The notes: generated from the sequence alone by a model not told the origin. Positions 14,250 through 22,853 are shown, numbered from the stretch's first letter. The stretch is 47,111 nucleotides of DNA from Rhizobium halophilum (GCF_021648825.1 NZ_JAKJHS010000014.1:1-47111); one strand, 5' to 3'. Numbers and translations are program-made.

Positions 14250-14584
14250 TGGCTGCGCTCCTGCCGTTGCTTGTGGCAGTCGTGGCAGGGCTGGCAGAGC
14301 GGTTGCCAGTTAGCGCGGTGCCAGAACAGACGCGGGTCGCCTTTGTGCGGAATGACGTGATCCACGACGGAGGCGGACTTGCCGCACATCCGGCAGTAAG
14401 GATGAAGTGTCAGGTATTCGGCGCGGGCCTTGCGCCATCTATGGTCATAGCCGCGCTCGCGTGCTGAAGCTCGGTTTCGGTCATGGCGCGCCTTGCGCTC
14501 GCGATCTTGCTTGCGCTGGCACTCGCAACGTTGGTCGTGCGGCACGATGTTGCCGCAACTGCAAAGGCGTGGTGGCTTCGGCAT
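14246..14584 (-). CDS. HNH endonuclease
   Basis: 112 residues. N-terminal CSCGN and CECQ cysteines may bind zinc; the core is YCRMCGKSASVVDHVIPHKGDPRLFWHRANWQPLCQPCHDCH, with the HNH order: Asp-His (VDH) as the first histidine, Asn (ANWQPLC) and His (CHDCH), plus two CxxC zinc pairs. HNH proteins next to terminase genes assist cos cutting in many HK97-like phages. Here it lies between the chaperone-like gene and the HTH-repeat gene. Start ATG 14584 overlaps the upstream TAA as TAATG. Confidence 0.92.
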   Translation of the reverse strand: MPKPPRLCSCGNIVPHDQRCECQRKQDRERKARHDRNRASARERGYDHRWRKARAEYLTLHPYCRMCGKSASVVDHVIPHKGDPRLFWHRANWQPLCQPCHDCHKQRQERSQ

Positions 14585-15177
14585 TAGCGGGCCTTCCCTG
14601 AAAGGGAGCGGAGCCGAGCAATACCTTCCCTCACCTTCTCAGGTGGGACGGGTGCGAGGGGATCACGGATCGGCTTGTCGTCTTCGCCGCTGCCGTGGAT
14701 GGCGCGGAGCATGGCAAACTTGCCGGCTGCTGCTTCGTTGATCTCAGTCGGCGTCGCGTTCCAGGCCACTTCCGGAGTCCAGCCAAGCCAGCCGGTCGCG
14801 GTGCGGTATAGCTCACGATAATAGTCTGCCCAGGGCAAAGGATTGCCGGGAGCCTTTCCAGATGTTTTCTCCGGCGCGGGCATGAATGAGCGGCAAAGCT
14901 GTGCAAGCGGCTCACGCGCCGCCAACATGAAGGGAAATAGCGGCCCTCGTGAAATGCCGAACACGAGAGCCGCCGCATCTTGCCGAGAACAGGAACACGA
15001 CAAGATGATTTCAGAAATGGCGCCAAGGTGGAATTCATCGACGCGCCGGAAAAGAGCCGGGAAGCCGTCGTGAAGTCGCTCCAGGTCGACAGCGGCCCGC
15101 AAGGTCGGGCGAAGGCTTACGGTCCTACCACCGTGAGCTATCGTCACTTCCTCGTATCCGGGCCGCTGAAGGGTCAT
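14584..15177 (-). CDS. tail assembly chaperone-like protein (fused gp10-type)
   Basis: 197 residues. The N-terminal half (GRTVSLRPTLRAAVDLERLHDGFPALFRRV, then LGAISEIILSC) follows the GTA-gp10 pattern of a tail assembly chaperone. The C-terminal half (GWLGWTPEVAWNATPTEINEAAAGKFAML) follows the short TAC_6-type pattern with W-x-x-T-P-x-E, so it looks like the two chaperone parts in one chain. Chaperones bind the tape measure during tail tube polymerisation. It lies two bases after the capsid gene, not beside the tape measure, and a second copy-like gene sits upstream of the capsid gene (16706-17074). Confidence 0.72.
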   Translation of the reverse strand: MTLQRPGYEEVTIAHGGRTVSLRPTLRAAVDLERLHDGFPALFRRVDEFHLGAISEIILSCSCSRQDAAALVFGISRGPLFPFMLAAREPLAQLCRSFMPAPEKTSGKAPGNPLPWADYYRELYRTATGWLGWTPEVAWNATPTEINEAAAGKFAMLRAIHGSGEDDKPIRDPLAPVPPEKVREGIARLRSLSGKAR

Positions 15178-15179
15178 GA

Positions 15180-16709
15180 TTAGGCTGCCAGCTTCAGCTT
15201 CGTCAGGGCTTCACCCATGACCACCTTGCCACCGACGCGACGGCGGCCGACAAACTGCACGATGTCATTCTCGGAGAACTTCGCGTAATCAACGGAGGGC
15301 TCAAAGGCTACGCGGTCTGTGATGAGATACCCGCGATAGAAGTCGCCGAAGATGATCGGTGCGTTACCGGCGATCGGGTCGGGCATGTCATCCGCCATGT
15401 AGACCGGTTGACCGAGGATACGGCCCGGCTCCCCTGCCTGAAGGCTGCGCTCCCAAATGAGGTTACCGTCGCTATCCTTCAGGCCGCGAATAAGGCGCGC
15501 TGTCTTCCGGTTCATCACCCAGGCGCCGGCGTTGGCGTAGGATGACTTCACCGAATAGAACAGGTCCAGAAGGTCATCTACACCCAGGATTGCTGCGGCA
15601 GACTGGATCTCCTGCACTTCAGTCGAGGTCATAATTCCTTCGGCCTGAGTGGTGCCGTTGCCAGTCACGAACCATGAGGATTCCAGCTCGCCAAACCGGT
15701 TTGCGATATGGCTGGAGATCCATCCGACAAGATTGACAGCGCTATCTTCAAGTTGCGAACGGGAGACAAGAACCTGTGCGCCCATAGCGTAAGGTTCGAT
15801 GCTGATCTGCTCGAAAGTAGGTGTAGATTCCGGCTTAGTGCCGGTCTCAGTAACGCTGCCGGGCGCCACGCCATCAACGAGACGCGGGATCTTCAAAAGC
15901 CCGGTGTCTAGCTGGATAGAGTTCGCAAGCTGTCGGATCGGATTGCTCTTGCCGAGCTTTTCCAAGATCTGCGTCATGAGCGTGTCATTGACCAGATTGG
16001 AGCCGGTGCCGGGCGCGGCGATGGTGAGCGCCTTCTGTTCAAGAAGGGTCCGCTTCAGTTCGATGTCGAGAGCCTTCAGGTCGTTGTCGTTCGCGGCTGC
16101 CGGATGATTATTGATGGCGGCGGTGGGTCGGTTGAGCTTCGCCTTCAACGTGGCGATATCAGCCTTCATGGCGTCAAAAGCCTTTTGGTCGATCACCGGA
16201 TCACCATTGGCTTCCGGTGCATTCTCAAGTTCATTTTCCACAGAGGTTTCCTTTCGTGGTGCCGTGCCATCGGCGGCTTTGATCGAAGTGATTTGCGCGC
16301 CCGGATGGCACGGGACCGCGACAACTGAGATTTCGTGAAGGTTGAGGGCCGTGATCGTGCGGCCACGAGTGCGAGGCTTTGCGGCCTTAGTGACGAAACC
16401 AATGGAGAGACCGGAGACGGCCTTGCTGCGGATCATGGCGCGCACTTCGCGGGCGCGCTCTACATCGTCCACAAGCAAGCGGCCTTTAACGGTGATGCCT
16501 TCGGCCGTTTCGCTGATCTCGTCCCAAACGCCGATCACCTGCCCCTGATCGTGAGCGAACAGCATCGGCAGGGTTTCAGGGGAAGTGAAAGCGCCTTTCT
16601 CGATCACGTCGCCAACGCGATCTGGGGAGCCGAAAGGCCAAGCAATACCGGTGATAGTGCCGGCCTCGTCAACCGTGAGCGCCGCCTTGATTTCAAGCCG
16701 TTCCGTCAT
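15180..16709 (-). CDS. fused prohead protease and HK97 major capsid protein
   Basis: 509 residues. Residues 1-145 are an HK97-type prohead protease: MLFAHDQGQVIG with the catalytic-type His, and KAVSGLSIGF with the serine. A linker of about 40 charged residues follows. From about 190 the HK97 capsid fold starts: a delta-like helical region (KADIATLKAKLNRP), then N-arm and core signatures such as FEQISIEPYAMGAQVLVSRSQLEDSAVN and GNGTTQAEGIM, AGAWVMNRKTARLIRGLKD and GRILGQPVYMADDMP. Joining protease and capsid in one chain puts them in a 1:1 ratio, after which the protease can cleave itself off during maturation. It overlaps the upstream gene by ATGA. Confidence 0.93.
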   Translation of the reverse strand: MTERLEIKAALTVDEAGTITGIAWPFGSPDRVGDVIEKGAFTSPETLPMLFAHDQGQVIGVWDEISETAEGITVKGRLLVDDVERAREVRAMIRSKAVSGLSIGFVTKAAKPRTRGRTITALNLHEISVVAVPCHPGAQITSIKAADGTAPRKETSVENELENAPEANGDPVIDQKAFDAMKADIATLKAKLNRPTAAINNHPAAANDNDLKALDIELKRTLLEQKALTIAAPGTGSNLVNDTLMTQILEKLGKSNPIRQLANSIQLDTGLLKIPRLVDGVAPGSVTETGTKPESTPTFEQISIEPYAMGAQVLVSRSQLEDSAVNLVGWISSHIANRFGELESSWFVTGNGTTQAEGIMTSTEVQEIQSAAAILGVDDLLDLFYSVKSSYANAGAWVMNRKTARLIRGLKDSDGNLIWERSLQAGEPGRILGQPVYMADDMPDPIAGNAPIIFGDFYRGYLITDRVAFEPSVDYAKFSENDIVQFVGRRRVGGKVVMGEALTKLKLAA

Positions 16710-17074
16710 GCCGCCACCTGCTTCGGGGCGTCGTTGACGGCTTCATTGAGATCGTCCTGACTGTCGCCTTCAGGTTCTTCAGGACCGAAGAACAGCGCCG
16801 TGAGGATGCCAAAGGCGACAGCAAGGCTTTCACCTAGCGGGCGCGCAACAGCGTAGGTGTTAACCAGGGCGGCGGCTTCAGCCGGAGTAGCACCGCCACC
16901 GATCAAGCCGAGCCGGATCGTCTCGGTCATGTCGGCGAAGGACGCTTGCCGAGATTGGATGCGGGTAAAGAGCGCAAAGATGCCGTGGCCGGTCTTGCGC
17001 TCTAGTTCCAGAAGCATCTCGCGAGTGAAGGCGAAGGTCTTTTCGCCATCACCAAAAAAGGCGGTGTGCTGCAT
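16706..17074 (-). CDS. GTA gp10-like tail assembly chaperone
   Basis: 122 residues with the GTA-gp10 pattern: FGDGEKTFAFTREMLLELERKTGHGIFALFTRIQSRQASFADMTETIRLGLIGGGATPAEAAALVNTYAVARPLGESLAVA, then an acidic C-terminus (GPEEPEGDSQDDLNEAVND). In gene transfer agents and related siphoviruses gp10 lies between the major tail protein and the tape measure. Here it is between portal and protease/capsid, with start and stop overlapping its neighbours, so the operon is tightly coupled. Confidence 0.82.
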   Translation of the reverse strand: MQHTAFFGDGEKTFAFTREMLLELERKTGHGIFALFTRIQSRQASFADMTETIRLGLIGGGATPAEAAALVNTYAVARPLGESLAVAFGILTALFFGPEEPEGDSQDDLNEAVNDAPKQVAA

Positions 17075-18309
17075 CAGGCTGCTCCCTTCGGCGGCTCATT
17101 GCCTGCCGGTGTGCTGTTGGAGGTGTAGGGATTGGCAAGCTCATCACCACCAGGAAGCGGCGGCATATTCATTGCTGCGCGAACCTCGTTCGGCGTCATG
17201 ACGCGGGCCGCGATAAGCTTGCTGAAGATTTCGGCGCGGGCTGCGGAATCGGCGCGCTGAAGGTCATCGATGACGAATTCGAAGTAGTGGCTGTCGCGCT
17301 CTTCCTCAGTCAGAAGAACCGTTGCGTAAGCATCCTGCCAACGGTCTAGCCACGGCCGGAGGCAAAGCTGAAGGAAGCTTGCGGCCATCTGTTCCGCGTT
17401 GCTCCAGGTCGCCCGATCAAGCTGGTAGAGCATGTGCGGCGGGACGCCGAAGATGCGGGCGATCTCGTTGATCTGTTCGACGCGGTTCTCGAGGAATTGG
17501 CTGTCGGTCGAAGAGAAGGCCATCTGCTGATATTGCCAACCGTCGTCCAGGATCAGCGGCACGTCGAAGCCGTTGGCAGATGATGCTTGGAAGCGGGCGC
17601 GAAGGCTCTTCACGCTGGCTTCACCTACAGCAACGTCAGAAGGGATCGCCTTTTCACGGTGAATGACGGCAGGCGGTCGTGCACCACCTTTGAACAGTTG
17701 GGCCGCGTGGCGCTCAAGAACGGATGCGATGCCGATAGCTTCGCGGCCGTGAGATAGTGGCGACGTGCCGAGGAATGAAGGTACGTGAAGGATCTCGGAA
17801 AACGGGTAGTCGCGGGTGTCGGTCGCCTCAGAGACACGATAGACCGGAGCGCCGGTTACATCGTCTTCAAGAGGCGTCACCTTCTCAGGTTTGATGCGGA
17901 TAAGCTCGAACGGCCGGCCATCATCTGGATAGCGCACGATCCGGGCAAAGCCGCCGCCGTGCAACAGTGCATCAGCAGTCAGGCGGGTGCGAAGATCGCC
18001 AGCACCGGTCCATTCGTTCGCCCGGCGATGGGTGATCCGATAAGCGGAGTGATCCTTGGCTGCTTCCTTGCCCGCTTCAGTCTCGCGGTAAAGCTTGCAA
18101 GGAAGCGAGCCAATGGTTTCAGAGATAAGCCTAACAGCCTGAAGAACAGCCGGGACAGCAATAGCCGTCCGACTGGTGACGGCAGCACCGGAATAGGTCT
18201 GGCGGACGCCAAAGACTTCAGACAAAGCAGGGTCATTAAGCGGGAGTGCTTTCTGACCTGCCGAGGCGCCGAATGCTTTCTTCAGGATATTGGGGAGGGA
18301 AAGATTCAA
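17074..18309 (-). CDS. phage portal protein, HK97 family
   Basis: 411 residues from a TTG start at 18309, with GAGGAC nine bases upstream. Features are the N-terminal AVPAVLQAVRLISETIGSLPCKLYRE, then RTRLTADALLHGGGFARIVR, PLSHGREAIGIASVLERHAAQLFKGGARPPAVI and the stem-region FGVPPHMLYQLDRATWSNAEQMAASFLQLCLRPWLDRW, all portal signatures. It forms the dodecameric DNA channel at the capsid vertex. It is first gene in the packaging operon. A possible promoter with a TACTAT box (about 18343-18348 on the minus strand) lies between it and the integrase terminator. Confidence 0.94.
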   Translation of the reverse strand: MNLSLPNILKKAFGASAGQKALPLNDPALSEVFGVRQTYSGAAVTSRTAIAVPAVLQAVRLISETIGSLPCKLYRETEAGKEAAKDHSAYRITHRRANEWTGAGDLRTRLTADALLHGGGFARIVRYPDDGRPFELIRIKPEKVTPLEDDVTGAPVYRVSEATDTRDYPFSEILHVPSFLGTSPLSHGREAIGIASVLERHAAQLFKGGARPPAVIHREKAIPSDVAVGEASVKSLRARFQASSANGFDVPLILDDGWQYQQMAFSSTDSQFLENRVEQINEIARIFGVPPHMLYQLDRATWSNAEQMAASFLQLCLRPWLDRWQDAYATVLLTEEERDSHYFEFVIDDLQRADSAARAEIFSKLIAARVMTPNEVRAAMNMPPLPGGDELANPYTSNSTPAGNEPPKGAA

Positions 18310-18378
18310 CTACCACGTCCTCGCTTCTCAACTTGGACAATAGTATCTCACGACTGGAATCTCGTGTGAATCCCTCAA

Positions 18379-18413
18379 CTGAAAATAATCCTATTTGTTA
18401 GGATTATTTTCAG
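18379..18413. terminator. integrase terminator, 15-bp perfect hairpin
   Basis: A 15-bp perfect inverted repeat (CTGAAAATAATCCTA and its complement) with a 5-base loop begins inside the integrase stop codon. The A- and T-rich arms make it a stop signal in either direction. It separates the integrase transcript from the packaging operon. Confidence 0.82.
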
Positions 18414-19975
18414 AGTATGTCGCGAACCTTCTCCATCTGCTTTGCTATCTCGATAAGCCGCAGGTCGCTCCCGCCGTAGTCGTCTGCCGATGAACCTGAA
18501 GAACGACCGGTGATGTAGAGTGCCGCCTTATGGCTCACATCAGCAAACAAGGCATCTTCAAAGAGGTGACGGAACCCGTGGTTGGGCGGCGGCAGATCGT
18601 TCCGGCCCGGAAACACCTTCTCATGAATCCATTCTCGAAGGTTGTTGTCTTGGTCCTTGTGGCCGGGGAATAGCCTGCCATCCGGTTGTGATTTTACCCA
18701 GTCTAGGAAGCCTTCCGCCACCAGCGCCTTGTGAACAGGAATTTTTCTAGCCTTTCGGGTTTTTGTCGTACGCCCGCCGCCGACGCGAATATGAATGAAC
18801 CAGTGTCCTTCCACTTCAAAAACGTCGCGCTTCTCTAGCGGCGTGATCTCATTCACACGCGCGCCAGTGTGAGCGATAATCCAAGGTATCCAGCGGAAGC
18901 TCGCGCGGGTAGCGGTTCGAGCGAACTCTAGAAAGTGCCGAGCATCCTTTAACGAATAGGTGCGTTCGGCGCTGTCCTTCACCTCAGCGTTCGGCATCTC
19001 CAAAAACTCAAAGGGTGTCTTACTGGGCGTGTTGGGAAAGAGCTTTCCCCGGCACTGCTTTTGCCCCCAGGCGAGGATTGCGCGAATCGACGCCAGCTTG
19101 TCGCGGATCGTCTTTCGAGACAGCTTACCCTCAGCAAGCATAGCGTTACGCCATGCCTCCCCTTCCTCAAGGGTTACGGTCGCCGCGTATTTGGAGCGCC
19201 GGAAACGTTCGAAGTCGTAGACGGTCTGGCGATACTTCTTCAGCGTCGCTTCCGATTTCTCGAAGCCGCCTAACCCCATCTTCGTTACGCGCTCTTGCTC
19301 TTCAATGATCTCGCTGAAGGTGAGCCGGTTGTATTCCGACTCGGAGACTTCAGCTGCAACAGGATCACTTTCAATCGCCTTCACAAGAACGGGATGTTCA
19401 GGCTTCCCGGTGAAGTCGCCTTCATGCCGCTCCATCACTCGACCGAGAATTTCAAGCTCCGCAACGCAAAGCGCCTGCGCCAGCGTCCGCCATTCAGTCG
19501 TGCCGAATTCGGCGGTGGTGTTGCCGAGGCCGCGATAGCGTTCGATCACGTCACCGAGCAACATACGGAGAGATTCGTCGGATAGCTTGCCGGCAATGCC
19601 GTCTCGATAAACCGGGATTAAGCTATCATCCGGCTCCATATTCGCATATCGGGCGTCAGAATTCCGGATCTCGCTATCGAAGGCGAGTTGATCGTTATAG
19701 CGCCTCAGCACGATCTCATTCACCGGAAGCAGATAACGGCCAGGGCGGACCGCCTCACCCTTAGCAAGTCGCGCCTTGCGCTCTGCAACTGCGATCCGCG
19801 CCTGTAGGCCAGCAACAGCCGTCGCCAGTCGAGCGATAGCCGTGCGACGATCCGGGCCTAGCGGTTCGCGAAGCTCATGCTTGTTGTCGAGGAAGGGCCG
19901 GAGGTCTTTCGGGATAACGATGCGGGCGAAGAATCGGCCATCGCGGTCAAGTAGGTGACGATGTTTGGCAGGCAT
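18410..19975 (-). CDS. int: tyrosine-recombinase integrase
   Basis: 521 residues from ATG 19975 (a TTG two codons earlier is open). The N-terminal 200 residues include the DUF6538-like arm-binding part with LLDRDGRFFARIVIPKDLRPFL, followed by a core-binding domain (about 220-310). The catalytic domain has the first Arg in HTGARVNEI (about residue 373), HxxR in NHGFRHLF (about 466-469) and the nucleophile Tyr in SADDYGG (about 500). It recombines attP with attB in the tRNA-Pro 3' end. It is next to the tRNA, as expected. An inverted repeat overlaps its presumed promoter. No excisionase is visible. Confidence 0.94.
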   Translation of the reverse strand: MPAKHRHLLDRDGRFFARIVIPKDLRPFLDNKHELREPLGPDRRTAIARLATAVAGLQARIAVAERKARLAKGEAVRPGRYLLPVNEIVLRRYNDQLAFDSEIRNSDARYANMEPDDSLIPVYRDGIAGKLSDESLRMLLGDVIERYRGLGNTTAEFGTTEWRTLAQALCVAELEILGRVMERHEGDFTGKPEHPVLVKAIESDPVAAEVSESEYNRLTFSEIIEEQERVTKMGLGGFEKSEATLKKYRQTVYDFERFRRSKYAATVTLEEGEAWRNAMLAEGKLSRKTIRDKLASIRAILAWGQKQCRGKLFPNTPSKTPFEFLEMPNAEVKDSAERTYSLKDARHFLEFARTATRASFRWIPWIIAHTGARVNEITPLEKRDVFEVEGHWFIHIRVGGGRTTKTRKARKIPVHKALVAEGFLDWVKSQPDGRLFPGHKDQDNNLREWIHEKVFPGRNDLPPPNHGFRHLFEDALFADVSHKAALYITGRSSGSSADDYGGSDLRLIEIAKQMEKVRDIL

Positions 19976-19990
19976 TTCCAACTTCCGTTT

Positions 19991-20009
19991 TGTTACGTCG
20001 ATTGTAACA
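19991..20009. promoter_or_regulatory. inverted repeat upstream of integrase
   Basis: TGTTAC and GTAACA, 6 bp each with 7 bases between, lie 16 bases before the integrase start, where an operator or an integrase arm-binding site would be. It differs from the operator-like sites at 5234 and 5544. Confidence 0.5.
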
Positions 20010-20067
20010 GAAAGTTGGCATTAAGTCCCTGAAAACCGGCCTCTTCAGCGTTTCAAGGGCTACAACG

Positions 20068-20144
<77 letters not shown>

Positions 20145-20229
20145 TGCTCACGATGACGAGCGAGATACACGCTTCCCCACCGGCCTGCAACTGCAAAATC
20201 GAAGGTTACTGCGAGAAGCGGTCCGGCCG

Positions 20230-20703
20230 TCATTTCCCCGCGTCGATGCGCTCGCTGACAACACGGTCCCCTGGCTGGATGCCGAGTTCATCGGCGCGCC
20301 CACCGTTCAGTTCGAGGACATAGGCGACGGGGCCGCGCGAATCGATGATGTTCTCGGAGAAAGGAACCGCCCGCTCATGGATGTGCGAAATGATCCCGTC
20401 GCGCTGGATGAACAGCATGTCGAGCGGCAAGGGTGTGTTTTTCATCCACATCGAGACAGGACGGCTCTCGCCGAAGTCGAAGAGCATGCCATGGTCAGCC
20501 GGCATTGTCTCCCGATGCATCAGCCCCTGAGACCGCTGCTGCGGGCTTAAGGCAAGTTCGACGTCGAATTGGTGCGTCCTGCCGTCCTTTGTCTGGATGA
20601 GGAGCTCCTGGCGGTCGAAATGCAGTTGCGCCGAAACTGCGCCCGCCAGGAACAGAAAAAGCGCCATGAAGGCGCTTTTCGTCACGAAGGGAAGCATTGT
20701 CAT
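20230..20703 (-). CDS. DUF192 family exported protein
   Basis: About 157 residues from ATG 20703 (ATG 20697 is also possible). It starts with a signal peptide or anchor (MALFLFLAGAVSAQ, cleavage near Ala-Gln), then the DUF192 core: LALSPQQRSQGLMHRETMPADHGMLFDF, SVSMWMKNTPLPLDMLFI-type core (VSMWMKNTPLPLDM) and VLELNGGRADELGIQPGDRV. The GLM-R and MWMKNT-PLDM motifs are diagnostic. Function is not established; secretion to the periplasm is likely. The start overlaps the upstream cold-shock gene by TGATG, so both are co-translated. Confidence 0.88.
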   Translation of the reverse strand: MTMLPFVTKSAFMALFLFLAGAVSAQLHFDRQELLIQTKDGRTHQFDVELALSPQQRSQGLMHRETMPADHGMLFDFGESRPVSMWMKNTPLPLDMLFIQRDGIISHIHERAVPFSENIIDSRGPVAYVLELNGGRADELGIQPGDRVVSERIDAGK

Positions 20704-21281
20704 CAATGGGCCCTGCTGATGGGGTTGGGATTGTCAGGATGTATTTCCGCAGCCATCAGCCCCTTGTCGCCGGGTCCGAAGCGCACGAGCACCACCTGGC
20801 CCGGTCGAAGTTCCGTCAACCCGAACCGGCGCAGCGTCTCCATATGAACAAAAATGTCCTCCGTCCCCTCGCCGCGCGTCAGGAAGCCGAAGCCCTTGGT
20901 GCGGTTGAACCACTTCACCAGAGCCCGCTCCAGGCCGCTCGTCGGCGTGACCTGTACATGCGTCCGCACGGGCGGCATCTGCGAGGGATGAACCGCCGTC
21001 GACTGATCCATGGACAGGATGCGAAATGCTTGGTAGCCGCGATCGCGCCGCTGAATGAGCGCAACGATCCGCGTGCCTTCAAGAATGGTCTGGTAGCCAT
21101 CGCGGCGCAGGCACGTCACATGAAGCAACACATCCTGCATTCCGTTGTCCGGAACGATGAAACCGAACCCCTTTGCAACGTCGAACCATTTGACGACGCC
21201 GGTTATCTCGATCAGATCAACAGGCTCGCCAGCGAGATCATCGATCTCGGTCATGCTCTTCAATGACACCCTGTCAGCCAT
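20703..21281 (-). CDS. double cold-shock-domain protein
   Basis: 192 residues with two CSDs: ITGVVKWFDVAKGFGFIVPD (about 26-90) and ALVKWFNRTKGFGFLTRGE (about 119-185). Each shows the RNP1 (KGFGFI/L) and RNP2 (VLLHV / DIFVHM) signatures. The linker is Thr/Val-rich. Two-domain Csps are characteristic of alphaproteobacteria and bind single-stranded RNA or DNA at low temperature or in stationary phase. The C-terminal domain looks closer to canonical Csp; in the N-terminal domain RNP1 is kept but the surface residues differ. Confidence 0.93.
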   Translation of the reverse strand: MADRVSLKSMTEIDDLAGEPVDLIEITGVVKWFDVAKGFGFIVPDNGMQDVLLHVTCLRRDGYQTILEGTRIVALIQRRDRGYQAFRILSMDQSTAVHPSQMPPVRTHVQVTPTSGLERALVKWFNRTKGFGFLTRGEGTEDIFVHMETLRRFGLTELRPGQVVLVRFGPGDKGLMAAEIHPDNPNPISRAH

Positions 21282-21468
21282 TTGGGTCGGCCCCTCGATT
21301 ACGCGCTACAGCCTCGGTCAACTGATTCTGGAAGGTAGATTAACATCCTGCTAACCCTCCATTGCAAGTCCCCGCTTCGGATTTCTCCGGTTCTTTCTAT
21401 GTTCTGAGGCTTGTCCCGAACTGGTGGGCTGCCACATAAAGCTTCCTCAGAAAGGAGACCACAAAGCG

Positions 21469-21909
21469 ATGCGTTACCTTCATACAATGGTCCGCGTGAA
21501 AGACCTCGATGCTTCGATGCGATTCTACACCGACCTTATGGGCCTCGAAGAGGTCCGGCGGATAGAGAACGAGAAGGGTCGGTTCACGCTGATCTTCCTG
21601 GCTGCGCCCGACGACGTGGCCGCGGCGCGCGAACACAAGGCTCCCTGCCTCGAACTGACCTACAATTGGGACCCGGAAGATTATACGGGTGGCCGCAACT
21701 TTGGCCATCTGGCCTATGAGGTGGACGACATCTACGCCTACTGCCGCAAGCTGATGGACAATGGCGTCACCATCAACCGCCCGCCGCGCGACGGCAACAT
21801 GGCCTTCATCCGGTCCCCCGACGGAATCTCCATCGAGATCCTCCAGAAGGGCCCTGCCCTTGCGCCGACCGAACCCTGGTCCTCCATGGAAAACACCGGC
21901 AGCTGGTAG
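21469..21909 (+). CDS. gloA: lactoylglutathione lyase (glyoxalase I)
   Basis: 146 residues from ATG 21469, with AGGAGA at 21453-21458 upstream. The protein begins MRYLHTMVRVKDLDASMRFY and has the four metal ligands of glyoxalase I in order: His5, Glu in CLELTYNWD, His in NFGHLAYEVDDI, and Glu in GISIEILQK. It converts the methylglyoxal-glutathione hemithioacetal to S-lactoylglutathione. The length fits bacterial Ni/Co-type enzymes. It stands alone, divergent from the cold-shock gene. Confidence 0.94.
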   Translation: MRYLHTMVRVKDLDASMRFYTDLMGLEEVRRIENEKGRFTLIFLAAPDDVAAAREHKAPCLELTYNWDPEDYTGGRNFGHLAYEVDDIYAYCRKLMDNGVTINRPPRDGNMAFIRSPDGISIEILQKGPALAPTEPWSSMENTGSW

Positions 21910-21917
21910 CATCCGCT

Positions 21918-21950
21918 CTCCGGTCGCTTGCTCTTGCACGGCGACCGGAG
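21918..21950 (+). terminator. possible terminator after gloA
   Basis: A 10-bp stem CTCCGGTCGC with GCGACCGGAG around a 13-base loop starts nine bases after the gloA stop. No T-run follows, so it may act through Rho or only stabilise the mRNA end. Confidence 0.55.
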
Positions 21951-21995
21951 CACCGTCCTCTGACGATTCGCGATGCAGCCGGATGGGAAACGACA

Positions 21996-22496
21996 ATGCG
22001 CAAGACACGGCAGAGAAGACACCCTCGCAAGCTGCTGGTCCACGGCCTGATCACGCTGGCGCTGGCCGGATGCGCGACCAGCACCAAGCAGGAGGGAGAA
22101 GGCACGTCCAGCGGGGCCGAATCCGCCTCCTCGGCAGCCGGCGCGCTCGCTAAAGGAGGCACCACCGCCTCAAACGGCTACGTGGATCCGGCCCTGGTGT
22201 CCGCCGCCTCCGTTGCCGAATCCGGCTCCCCGGCAGACGCATCCTTGTCACAGCCAGAGCCGGGTTTCGCGGATCTTGTCGCGCAGCCCACCGGCATTCG
22301 CGCAGGCAGCGTCAGCATCTTCTCCGGCAGCGCGGCGACCAATGCCGCTCCCCCTACCACGGCAACGGTCCCCGCCGCAGCGGCTCCCGGACGCGTCAAC
22401 GCGACGGCCGGCAGTGTCTTCAGCGCGCCGGCGCCAGGGGCAATGCCCGCCACGCCCTCCTGCGGGACGGTCGAGGGAACGCCGCTAAACTGCTGA
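21996..22496 (+). CDS. hypothetical lipoprotein, low complexity
   Basis: 166 residues. After a basic N-terminus comes a signal with lipobox LALAGC (Cys about residue 26). The mature part is Ala/Ser/Thr/Pro/Gly-rich, with very few charged residues after the first thirty, and ends TPLNC. It looks unfolded and surface-exposed. Rhizobial chromosomes carry many such proteins. It runs toward the tRNA-Glu cluster. No function can be given. Confidence 0.7.
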   Translation: MRKTRQRRHPRKLLVHGLITLALAGCATSTKQEGEGTSSGAESASSAAGALAKGGTTASNGYVDPALVSAASVAESGSPADASLSQPEPGFADLVAQPTGIRAGSVSIFSGSAATNAAPPTTATVPAAAAPGRVNATAGSVFSAPAPGAMPATPSCGTVEGTPLNC

Positions 22497-22571
22497 ATTT
22501 AGGCGATTTAACTCAGCTTTTCGGGCAGCGATTCAACGCTCATTTTTTTGAAGAGAATGGTGATTTCGCGC

Positions 22572-22600
22572 TTGCGGGTTCCAAATCACCCCACTATAAG
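22572..22600 (+). promoter_or_regulatory. promoter of first tRNA-Glu
   Basis: TTGCGG (22572-22577) and TATAAG (22595-22600) with 17 bases between, ending 14 bases before the tRNA. The second tRNA-Glu has the same boxes and spacing, which supports both. Confidence 0.8.
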
Positions 22601-22614
22601 AGCGCTCACCGCAC

Positions 22615-22689
22615 GCGCCCTTCGTCTATCGGTTAGGACGCCAGATTTTCATTCTGGAAAGAGGGGTTCGACTCCCCTAGGGCGTGCCA
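22615..22689 (+). tRNA. tRNA-Glu (anticodon TTC), first copy
   Basis: 75-nt cloverleaf with encoded CCA. It begins GCGCCCTTCGTC and the acceptor pairs with AGGGCGT. Anticodon loop TTTTCAT gives TTC. The sequence is identical to the second copy. Confidence 0.95.
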
Positions 22690-22807
22690 TCTCCTTTCTT
22701 CAAGTCATTGATATCACCTGCCTCTTGCGGATCGGCCATAACGTGCCGACTCCTTCTTTTCCACCTGGGTTTTTTGTCTTTTTGTGACGGAAACTGCAAA
22801 TTCTCGC

Positions 22808-22836
22808 TTGCGGGGAATCTGAGCCCTGACTATAAG
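22808..22836 (+). promoter_or_regulatory. promoter of second tRNA-Glu
   Basis: TTGCGG (22808-22813) and TATAAG (22831-22836), again with 17 bases between. Sequence between the boxes differs from the first promoter, so the boxes are under selection. Confidence 0.8.
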
Positions 22837-22853
22837 GGCGCCACACCGCGCAC

